Assembly: GCF_003313385.1 (NCBI RefSeq)
Contig: NZ_QMHN01000006.1
Span: 47,058-111,057, forward strand
Direction: 5' to 3'
Source of the DNA: Pedobacter chitinilyticus
GTDB taxonomy: Bacteria > Bacteroidota > Bacteroidia > Sphingobacteriales > Sphingobacteriaceae
Length of the DNA: 64,000 nt
Shown here: positions 1 through 6,697 of the stretch, one piece after another
Layout of the letters: every line of letters begins with the position of its first letter
Position numbering within the stretch: position 1 is the first letter of the stretch
Translations under genes and position numbers: made by a program
Notes under the pieces: model-generated
What the model was told of the DNA's origin: nothing
The model's input: only the letters and a program-made list of their open reading frames with translations
Database searches by the model: none

Positions 1-114
1 AAAAGGCTGTATTGCATACCCCAGCCCACTTAAGCAAGTTGAGATAGCAATAGCAGCCATAACCAAATATATATTGAAGATCTTTTGCATTGATGTTAGT
101 TTATATTCCTTCAT
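1..114 (-). CDS. N-terminus of a membrane protein, cut by the window edge
   Basis: Reading the minus strand from an ATG at 114 gives 38 codons open to the window edge. The peptide begins MKEYKLTSMQKIFNIYL and continues into a hydrophobic stretch ending near GYAIQPF, which looks like a first transmembrane helix. An internal ATG at codon 9 is an alternative start. It lies downstream of and parallel to the uronate cluster, so an uptake permease would fit, but the fragment is too short to assign a family. That role is inference from position only. Confidence 0.45.
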   Translation of the reverse strand, partial: MKEYKLTSMQKIFNIYLVMAAIAISTCLSGLGYAIQPF

Positions 115-124
115 TTCGATCATA

Positions 125-207
125 AGGAGAAATCTTTAAGTTTGCTGTATGAGATCTGTCAAGTTCAAAGATTTCTCCATTTCGCTTCGCTCCAGTCGAA
201 ATGACGG
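125..207. repeat. Dispersed intergenic repeat (GGAGAAATCT ... CAGTCGAAATGACG type)
   Basis: The spacer contains GGAGAAATCT at its left and, on the right, AAGATTTCTCCATTTCG followed by CAGTCGAAATGACGG. The right part recurs at 55293-55387 and 58845-58935, so this is a member of a dispersed repeat family rather than a gene-specific element. Confidence 0.7.
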
Positions 208-218
208 GATATTACTAG

Positions 219-1088
219 TTATTTGTGAATGCCCAATTCTTTTAAGAAATCAATGATCGCTTTGTTTACTTCTGAATTTTTCTCCGCTGGAAATTTTCCA
301 TGCTCGCCACCTTCAACCGTAATGAATTTGTTTTTCACACCCAACTCATCCAACTTCTTTTTCAAGTCTACAGATTGTTGGTAAGGCACTACTGGATCAG
401 CATCGCCATGTACAATAAATACTGGTGGGCTGTTTTTCTTTGCTTGATACAAAGGAGAAACAGATTGCACAAAAGCTTGGTCATTCGCTCTATCACCTAA
501 CCATCTCTTTGCCGAGCTACTAGGCCAATTACCTACGTGGGTAATGCCATATTTATCGATAATGGCCGCCACTTTCACGTCTTTCACTCCTGGGCAATTA
601 CCATCAAATTTGGTATCGTTACCTAGTAAGCCGCCCATTAAAGCTAAATGGCCACCTGCCGAACCTCCCATAATTACAATTCTATTTGGGTCGATATTCA
701 GTGTTTTGGCATTTTTGATCAGGTAAATCAAAGCGCAGCGAGTATCCTCAACCGCAGCAGGTGCTGGTGCTATTTGCACCAAACGATAAGCAATGTTAGC
801 TACGGCATAACCGTTTTTAAAGAAGCTATTAAAGCCCGTTTGCGACTCTTTATTTCCTTTGTTAAAACCACCGCCATGGATGTTAATCACAATTGGTGTT
901 GGTCCTTTGTCTGTAGGTGGCAGGTACAAATCCATTTTACCTTCCCAATCGCCAACTTTAGCATAAACCACATTTAACTGTTCAGAAAAACCTGTTGGGT
1001 AGGTTACTTTCTTTACCTCGGCGGTCTCTTGTGCTTGCGTAAAACTTGCAGCTACTAATAGTAAGCAGCTTATGATTAATTTTTTCAT
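219..1088 (-). CDS. Secreted alpha/beta-hydrolase, esterase/lipase-like
   Basis: A 289-residue protein with a signal peptide (residues 1-19, ending SFTQAQ). The alpha/beta-hydrolase landmarks are in order: oxyanion motif HGGGFNKG at 71-78, nucleophile elbow GGSAGG with Ser143, acid Asp229 or Asp231 in HGDADPVVP, and His263 in GGEHGKF. This matches the carboxylesterase/BD-FAE-like group, which removes acetyl, feruloyl or other ester groups from polysaccharides. It is the last complete gene of the minus-strand uronate cluster, so a role in de-esterifying the polymer or its oligomers in the periplasm is plausible. The substrate cannot be read from the sequence. Confidence 0.85.
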   Translation of the reverse strand: MKKLIISCLLLVAASFTQAQETAEVKKVTYPTGFSEQLNVVYAKVGDWEGKMDLYLPPTDKGPTPIVINIHGGGFNKGNKESQTGFNSFFKNGYAVANIAYRLVQIAPAPAAVEDTRCALIYLIKNAKTLNIDPNRIVIMGGSAGGHLALMGGLLGNDTKFDGNCPGVKDVKVAAIIDKYGITHVGNWPSSSAKRWLGDRANDQAFVQSVSPLYQAKKNSPPVFIVHGDADPVVPYQQSVDLKKKLDELGVKNKFITVEGGEHGKFPAEKNSEVNKAIIDFLKELGIHK

Positions 1089-1117
1089 GTTGTCATTTAT
1101 TTTGTTTCCTCCCCCTG

Positions 1118-1180
1118 CCCCCCTCGAAGAGGGGGATAAACAGAACGCCTAGGCGAAATGTATCTCCCTTTGGAGGGAGA
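1118..1180. repeat. Two short GC-rich hairpins between esterase and cupin genes
   Basis: CCCCCTC (1119-1125) pairs with GAGGGGG (1129-1135), and TCTCCCT (1163-1169) pairs with AGGGAGA (1174-1180). A degraded relative with GGCCCTCCC and TCCTCC lies at 1577-1600, in the next spacer of the same cluster. These look like dispersed intergenic hairpins. A role in mRNA processing within the operon is possible but unproven. Confidence 0.6.
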
Positions 1181-1200
1181 ATTAAAGAGGGAGGAAAAAC

Positions 1201-1536
1201 CTACTTAATAAAATCTTCTCTATGAGGAGCGAAAACATCAATTAAAATTCCTGGTTCAATACATACGCAACCATGAACTGCGTGAGGTGGCACATAATAA
1301 CCATCGCCTTTTCTGATGATTTTTTTCTCATCGCCAATGGTCATCTCAAAAACGCCACTTTCTACGTAAGTAACCTGTACGTGATAATGCTCGTGCAAGG
1401 GGCCAATGGCTCCAGCTTCAAATTTGGCTTTCACCAACATGATTTTATCATCATAACCATAGATTTTACGTTGTACGCCGTTGCCTAAATCTTCCCAGGT
1501 AGTTTCTGTTTCTATTTGAAATAATTCGCTTTGCAT
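1201..1536 (-). CDS. Cupin-domain protein, KdgF-like
   Basis: A 111-residue single-domain cupin without a signal peptide, so cytoplasmic. The metal-binding pattern is visible: H48-x-H50 in PLHEHYHVQ, Gln54, and His88 in PPHAVHGC. Small cupins of the KdgF type convert the unsaturated uronates released by pectate or alginate lyases into the linear ketone used by the downstream pathway. Its position directly after the PL17-type lyase supports that role. Family membership (cupin) is secure; the KdgF function is inferred from size, motif and context. Confidence 0.75.
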   Translation of the reverse strand: MQSELFQIETETTWEDLGNGVQRKIYGYDDKIMLVKAKFEAGAIGPLHEHYHVQVTYVESGVFEMTIGDEKKIIRKGDGYYVPPHAVHGCVCIEPGILIDVFAPHREDFIK

Positions 1537-1647
1537 ATATAAATATTGTTTAATTGCTTAATTGTTAAATTGGTTAGGCCCTCCCATCTGTCCTCCAAAA
1601 GGAAAAAAAGCGCCTATGAATATCTTTACTCTTTGTTCCTTATTCTT

Positions 1648-3780
1648 TTATCTTAGCGATATGTAATTCTCTTTCTCTGTATAATTGATCTGATAGGTAT
1701 AAGTCTTATTGTTCAGTTTAAAGCTGATGATGGTTTGTTGCGCATCTGATTTCACCAACTTCAGTTCGCTTACTGATGGCAGGGCCGATGAAACCGTTTC
1801 ATTGATTGGATCTGTGCCACCATGGGTTTCTGTAATGCTCACAAAGGTTTGGTTTTGGCCACTGCTTGATAGCATGAATGCTTTACCATCTACCAAATTC
1901 ATTTCTGGATCGTTAGCACCGATAGAAAGCAACTTCACTTCTAGTGGGTTATCAGAAACAAAGTGATTGGTGTAGAAACGATTTTTATTTAATAAGCCTA
2001 CCATTCCAGCTTTGTTCTCTAATTTATTGCTGGCATTTAACCAAATGTGCTGATAGCCATTTTTATCTCCAAGTGCGGTCAATTGATTCGCTTTCGCAGT
2101 CACAGGAAAAGAGGTATTCACCAATTGTCCTTTGTACCAAAATGGCAAATCATATTGGTGATTTTTAGCCGATTGCGCCTGCATCACATCAATCAACAAA
2201 GGTTTTTCTAAACCATCAACTTTTACCAAAGCAGAAGTTCTTAGCATGGCTACATCGGTATAGGCTTTAGCTTCCTTAGCACTCACCGCCTTTAAATTTG
2301 GCTGATTTGAGAAGTATAGTAAGGTTGGGCTGGCTTTATCCGCAGGTTCCAATTTAGCATTGAAGTGGGAAGTTTGATCTACCACCAATGCATTATGCGC
2401 TACGGTTTGTTTTGCCCAAGTGTTATTTTCTGGCAAGTAACCGCCGCCATTTTTAGTATCGATATTTAAAAATCTGGCAGCTCCGTAATCAGGAAAAATT
2501 TCGGTGGTGTTATCGTAAAACAAAAGGTTTAATCGGTCGAAATGTCCATGACCCATGCCTTGTGAAGAAGCCTTTAGCACCACACATTGCTGGTCGGTAT
2601 TGGCACCGCTACGCAGAATACCTAAACCGCCTTCGTCACCTTTACCACCATCTCTGATCCATAAAGACTGGTATTTGAACGGAACCGATTTTCCTGCAGC
2701 CAAATCTGCCGCTACTTTCAAACCAGCATCCGAAACAATCACACGATTTTGTTGCTTGGCAATATCCAATAAATCAACTTCTGCTTTGATATCGGCATAA
2801 GCCAAATCAACACCGTACACCAATTCAACCGACTCGTAGGTTTTGTCTTTAATGGCATCATTTAGGGGAAAGAAAGTTTTATCGGTATAAGAAGTTTGCA
2901 AAGAAGTATGGATCGCTTTTGATAGCAGTTTATCACGATATTCGAAAATTTTGCGTGAAGGCTCATAGTTGTTGATTGCCTTGGCAAACAATACGAAAGG
3001 CAACAGAGCATAGCGCTGATAATATGGGCCTTCCATGTAATAACCATCAGGTGAAAACAGTTGGTCTATTTGTGCTAAATAACCTGTTTTACCATCTTTT
3101 TTAGAACCTTTAATGGCTATTTCTACATACTCACGCTTATTGAGCACATAACCTGTAATGCCCACAGCCGCCAAGTTCCAAGTACCATGATTGTGAATTT
3201 TGTTGAAGACGTCGTACCTATCTTCTGTAAAAAACTTCAAGATAGGCACGAACAATTTTTCTTCAATGGTTTTCCTGTCAGTTGCAGGAATCCCGTCATA
3301 AACCAAATCATATGCTTGTATGGTGTAAATTTGCCATACGAAGTCGTTTAAGCTTTGCCAAAAAATACGGCCGCCGTCTTCCTCGCTTTTTCTTTTTGGA
3401 TGAAGGGGCCATTTTTCGTATTGCGAAGCGTAATTAAGCATTACGTTTTTCACGTAATCTGCATATTTCTTTTCTCCCGAGATCTGATACGCTACCCCAC
3501 AATTGAGCAAATTCGTATAGTTCTTTTTGTGCTGCTCATGCGTATAACCGCCGCCACCATCTTTAGGCACAGGTACCACAATAGGTTCTGCCAATGCTTT
3601 ATCTGCCGCATTTTTAACCGTTTGGTATGATTGGCGCAAAAGTGGATAGGTATTTACTCCTTTTTTCACGGCCGCCACATTTGCCTTGGTTAGCATAATG
3701 CTGGGGTGTGTTTGCGCCATTAACGATAGGCTAAAAAAGGCACAAAAAGATACTAATACCACTTTTTTTAAGTAGTTCAT
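1648..3780 (-). CDS. PL17-type oligo-alginate lyase (alginate_lyase plus heparinase II/III-like)
   Basis: A 710-residue exported protein with signal peptide 1-22 (ending LSLMAQ). The N-terminal alpha/alpha-toroid carries NHGTW (Asn197, His198) and YMEGPYYQRYAL with the catalytic-type Tyr253/Tyr254 and Arg256. The C-terminal half is a heparinase II/III-like beta-sandwich with GMGHGHFDRLNLLFYD. This order and length are those of exolytic PL17 oligo-alginate lyases, which cut unsaturated monomers from alginate oligomers by beta-elimination. The cupin follows and the GntR-type regulator precedes, 52 bp away. Action on another glycuronan cannot be excluded. No truncation or missing active-site motif was noticed. 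Confidence 0.85.
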   Translation of the reverse strand: MNYLKKVVLVSFCAFFSLSLMAQTHPSIMLTKANVAAVKKGVNTYPLLRQSYQTVKNAADKALAEPIVVPVPKDGGGGYTHEQHKKNYTNLLNCGVAYQISGEKKYADYVKNVMLNYASQYEKWPLHPKRKSEEDGGRIFWQSLNDFVWQIYTIQAYDLVYDGIPATDRKTIEEKLFVPILKFFTEDRYDVFNKIHNHGTWNLAAVGITGYVLNKREYVEIAIKGSKKDGKTGYLAQIDQLFSPDGYYMEGPYYQRYALLPFVLFAKAINNYEPSRKIFEYRDKLLSKAIHTSLQTSYTDKTFFPLNDAIKDKTYESVELVYGVDLAYADIKAEVDLLDIAKQQNRVIVSDAGLKVAADLAAGKSVPFKYQSLWIRDGGKGDEGGLGILRSGANTDQQCVVLKASSQGMGHGHFDRLNLLFYDNTTEIFPDYGAARFLNIDTKNGGGYLPENNTWAKQTVAHNALVVDQTSHFNAKLEPADKASPTLLYFSNQPNLKAVSAKEAKAYTDVAMLRTSALVKVDGLEKPLLIDVMQAQSAKNHQYDLPFWYKGQLVNTSFPVTAKANQLTALGDKNGYQHIWLNASNKLENKAGMVGLLNKNRFYTNHFVSDNPLEVKLLSIGANDPEMNLVDGKAFMLSSSGQNQTFVSITETHGGTDPINETVSSALPSVSELKLVKSDAQQTIISFKLNNKTYTYQINYTEKENYISLR

Positions 3781-3832
3781 ACGCTTGAATTTATATTTAA
3801 TTGATTAAGCTAGGAGGACCTATTTTCTCGAA

Positions 3833-4576
3833 TTATCTCTCTGTTTCGTTGATGATGCTTTGTGCAGCAAAACCTGCTTTACTAATTTGCCATATCTCAT
3901 CAAGGTGACCAGCCATTGCTTCTTCAGCTTTGGCCATATCCTGCGATTCGATAGCGGCATAAATCATTCTGTGTTCTTCAATAGCTGTTTTAGCTCTATT
4001 GTCGCCACAGATTTTATTTTCTACAATGTTTTTAATCAAGTCGGGCACTAAAATCAAGATCATGGATTCGATGACCGAATTTTTCGTCGCTTTGGCAATT
4101 TTGATATGGAAAACCATGTCTTCCTCTACGGCGTCGCCACCAGCACTTACTTTACTTTCATAAGCTTCCATCGCTAACCTAAGGCTTTCCAAATCTTCTT
4201 CACTTCTGCGTTCGGCAGCCAATTTCACCGCATTTAGCTCCAAATGATAACGTGCTTCAATTAAGGCATTGAAATCGTCCTTATTAAATTTGATGATATC
4301 TGAAATGATGTTATCAATGACGTTGATACTCAAACCTGCCACATAAGTACCACTTTGTGGGTTGGTTTTTAAAAGACCGTAAAACTCTAGTTTTAATATC
4401 GCTTCGCGGATGTAGCTTCTTCCTAGGCCAAAACGTTCAGAAAGGACTCTTTCTGCTGGCAATCTATCTCCTGGTTTTAATTGACCAGAGATGATCAACT
4501 GCTTTAATTGACCAATGATTTTATCGACTGGCGACTCCACCTGTATGGCGGTAATATTTTCTATCAATGACTTCAT
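3833..4576 (-). CDS. GntR-family (FadR subfamily) transcriptional regulator
   Basis: A 247-residue regulator. The N-terminal winged helix (about 1-80) has the GntR signature around PGDRLPAERVLSERFGLGRS and REAILKLE. The C-terminal all-helical ligand domain (about 90-235) is of the FCD type, with ARYHLE, DMVFHIKIAKAT and EEHRMIYAAIESQD carrying the usual metal/ligand histidines. FCD regulators typically sense small carboxylates such as uronates. Its own promoter holds two TTGGTnnACCAA palindromes, and the same pair stands before the gene starting at 11114, so it probably represses both its own unit and the lyase operon. Confidence 0.88.
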   Translation of the reverse strand: MKSLIENITAIQVESPVDKIIGQLKQLIISGQLKPGDRLPAERVLSERFGLGRSYIREAILKLEFYGLLKTNPQSGTYVAGLSINVIDNIISDIIKFNKDDFNALIEARYHLELNAVKLAAERRSEEDLESLRLAMEAYESKVSAGGDAVEEDMVFHIKIAKATKNSVIESMILILVPDLIKNIVENKICGDNRAKTAIEEHRMIYAAIESQDMAKAEEAMAGHLDEIWQISKAGFAAQSIINETER

Positions 4577-4592
4577 TCCTTGGTTTTTCTAT

Positions 4593-4620
4593 TTGGTCGA
4601 CCAATTAATTGGTTTACCAA
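4593..4620. promoter_or_regulatory. Tandem operator pair upstream of the GntR gene
   Basis: Two palindromes, TTGGTCGACCAA (4593-4604) and TTGGTTTACCAA (4609-4620), are spaced 16 bp start to start. The distal one overlaps the predicted -7 box by 3 bp. The identical half-sites recur at 11129-11155, which makes this the likely binding site of the regulator encoded just downstream. Confidence 0.82.
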
Positions 4621-4646
4621 AAATAAACATTCAATTGGGTATTCAA
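4618..4646 (-). promoter_or_regulatory. Promoter of the GntR/PL17/cupin/esterase unit
   Basis: On the minus strand TTG (4644-4646), an 18-bp spacer and TATTTTTG (4618-4625) match the Bacteroidota -33/-7 pattern. The start would fall about 38 bp before the ATG at 4576. The -7 box overlaps the operator at 4609-4620. Confidence 0.65.
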
Positions 4647-4670
4647 AAAGTTATTTCAAATTAAATCATT

Positions 4671-6617
4671 TTATCTTGGAATTACCTCTAAATCAATCTT
4701 CCAATTATCCGTTCTAAATGGGCTCATTGGCAAATTTGCTCCATTATAGAAGTAACTTTTACCAGGATTATCTGCCCAAGCACAACGTACCGCTACTGGA
4801 TTTTTCACTTCATTACTCCAAACCACCACTTTATTCCCTTCCAATTTAGCTTGCGCCCAAACAAATTTTTGGTCTTTACCTGCAATGATAAAATTGCTGC
4901 GTTCGGCTTTGTTATTTACGGTTAAACCTTCTGCATGGTCAAATTCCAATATCGCCTTACCCTTTTCAATCTTCATCGATTTAAATACTGGCCCATCAGC
5001 TGCTACTTTTTGTCCATAAACCAATTGCTGTACTTTAGCTGCTACACGCTCTCCTACTGGAAATTTATCCGTTGGATGGATATCATCTGCCAAGCCTAGA
5101 TCGATGATATTGACCAAGCCTACATTGGGTTGACGAGCAGCCTTATCTTGTCCTTCTCTTAACAATGCCCAAGTAGCGTTTACTTCGGGCGTGCTGAGCA
5201 CTTTTTTATAATTAGGCAATTGTACAATGACAAAATGCAGCTTTGGCTGATTAAATTGCTTTCTCCAGTCCTTAATCAAGGATTTCAACAAGCCTTCATA
5301 TTCGTCGGCCCAATTGGCGTTGCTCTCTCCTTGATACCATATCACTGCTTTATAGGCTAAACTTTTCAGTGGATTGATCATCGCATTGTAGATGGACGAA
5401 GGCACGTCATTTGGATGCACCGCGATATTGATTTCCTGTATTTTATAGTTCCAATTGCCGTCAATAGCTATTTTATGATTTCCAGCTTTAAAGAACAACT
5501 TACTTTGAGGGCCCCAAATACCGCCGTTTCTTCCTTTATTGGCTACTCGAATCAGAATTTTATTGACTCCGGGCTTTAGCAAACTTTTGGCAACGGTAAA
5601 TTCCCTGATCAAATCGCGGCTATCAGGCGAAGACCCCAACTTTTGATCGTTAAAGAAAACCACGCTTTGATCGGCAATTCTACCTAGACTTAAAAAAGCA
5701 TCCTTCTCACAATCGGCACTGCTTAAATTAACTTCCTTATAAAACCAAATCACTCCATCTACATTAGGCAGACCTGCTTTTTCCCATAAGGTGGGCAATT
5801 TCATGGTTTCCCAATTCTTGGCATAAACTGGAAGTGTTGGCTTAATGGTGTCCCAAAGCACCTCGGTATTGGTGTATTGGTTCAACTTACCATGTGATTT
5901 CTCTAGCTCAGCAATCTTCTCGGCGATGTATTGTTTTTGGTTTTTAGTTCCTATTTGATCTAGGATAGGCTTTAATCTGGCAATGGTATCCAACGAAGGC
6001 GCACTGATAAAACCTTCAATCACTGTTCCTCCGTAAGCGCTACTGACTAAACCAATGGGTACATTCAATTCTTTTTGCAGTTTACGACCCATATAATAAG
6101 CCACTGCAGAAAATTTCCCAAGTACCTGCGGACCTGCCACCTGCCAAGGCGTTTTTTTGGTCAAATCATCCAAAGGTTGAAATTCAATATCTCTGGTCAC
6201 ATTCAACACCCTAATGTTTGGATTGGCGGAATTGGCCAAGTCTTTCTCTCCACCATCAGCTTTCATGAGCAAAAAGGCCATATTACTTTGACCACTACAC
6301 AAAAAAACATCACCCAAAAGCACATTATCCAAGGATATTTCGTTGATTTTCATCGTAAAAGGCCCACCAGCAGGAGCTGCTTTCATTAGCACTTGCCATT
6401 TACCATCTGCATTGGCTTCAGTAGTATAATCACTTCCTTTGAAATTTACAGTTATCTTCTCTCCCACATTGGCCCAACCCCAAATTCTAATGGGCTCATC
6501 CCTTTGCAAAACCATATTACTTCCAAAAATCTGTGGCAATTTCACCTTTGCCAGAGCACTAAAGGAAATGCTTAGAAATAAACCTAATGTTAGTACTGCT
6601 TTTGAGTGTTTGTTCAT
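4671..6617 (-). CDS. Sialate O-acetylesterase-like enzyme (SASA family)
   Basis: A 648-residue exported protein with signal peptide 1-23 (ending SFSALAK). It has the SASA/GDSL-like landmarks: FGSNMVLQRD near residue 32, CSGQSNM with the nucleophile Ser111, VIWYQGESNA in the middle, and DDIHPTDKFPVGERVA carrying the Asp/His pair. The insertion between the Ser block and WYQGESN contains a galactose-binding-like beta domain (about 230-420), as in the long Bacteroidota members. These proteins deacetylate sugars. In this cluster the substrate may be an O-acetylated uronan rather than sialic acid; the family name is secure, the substrate is inferred. The stop lies 94 bp before the regulator's start, with the second promoter between them. 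Confidence 0.87.
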   Translation of the reverse strand: MNKHSKAVLTLGLFLSISFSALAKVKLPQIFGSNMVLQRDEPIRIWGWANVGEKITVNFKGSDYTTEANADGKWQVLMKAAPAGGPFTMKINEISLDNVLLGDVFLCSGQSNMAFLLMKADGGEKDLANSANPNIRVLNVTRDIEFQPLDDLTKKTPWQVAGPQVLGKFSAVAYYMGRKLQKELNVPIGLVSSAYGGTVIEGFISAPSLDTIARLKPILDQIGTKNQKQYIAEKIAELEKSHGKLNQYTNTEVLWDTIKPTLPVYAKNWETMKLPTLWEKAGLPNVDGVIWFYKEVNLSSADCEKDAFLSLGRIADQSVVFFNDQKLGSSPDSRDLIREFTVAKSLLKPGVNKILIRVANKGRNGGIWGPQSKLFFKAGNHKIAIDGNWNYKIQEINIAVHPNDVPSSIYNAMINPLKSLAYKAVIWYQGESNANWADEYEGLLKSLIKDWRKQFNQPKLHFVIVQLPNYKKVLSTPEVNATWALLREGQDKAARQPNVGLVNIIDLGLADDIHPTDKFPVGERVAAKVQQLVYGQKVAADGPVFKSMKIEKGKAILEFDHAEGLTVNNKAERSNFIIAGKDQKFVWAQAKLEGNKVVVWSNEVKNPVAVRCAWADNPGKSYFYNGANLPMSPFRTDNWKIDLEVIPR

Positions 6618-6644
6618 TTACATTTTACTGGTTACGAGCTATAA

Positions 6645-6686
6645 GTTGCGAGTTATAGGAAAAACTTATAACCTATAACTCGCAAC
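6645..6686. repeat. Perfect 15-bp inverted repeat between two operon genes
   Basis: GTTGCGAGTTATAGG (6645-6659) pairs exactly with CCTATAACTCGCAAC (6672-6686) across a 12-nt loop. It lies between the T9SS protein stop and the acetylesterase start. No T-run follows on the minus strand, so it does not look like an intrinsic terminator. It may be an RNA-processing hairpin or a dispersed repeat. Confidence 0.75.
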
Positions 6687-6697
6687 CCACAACTGAA

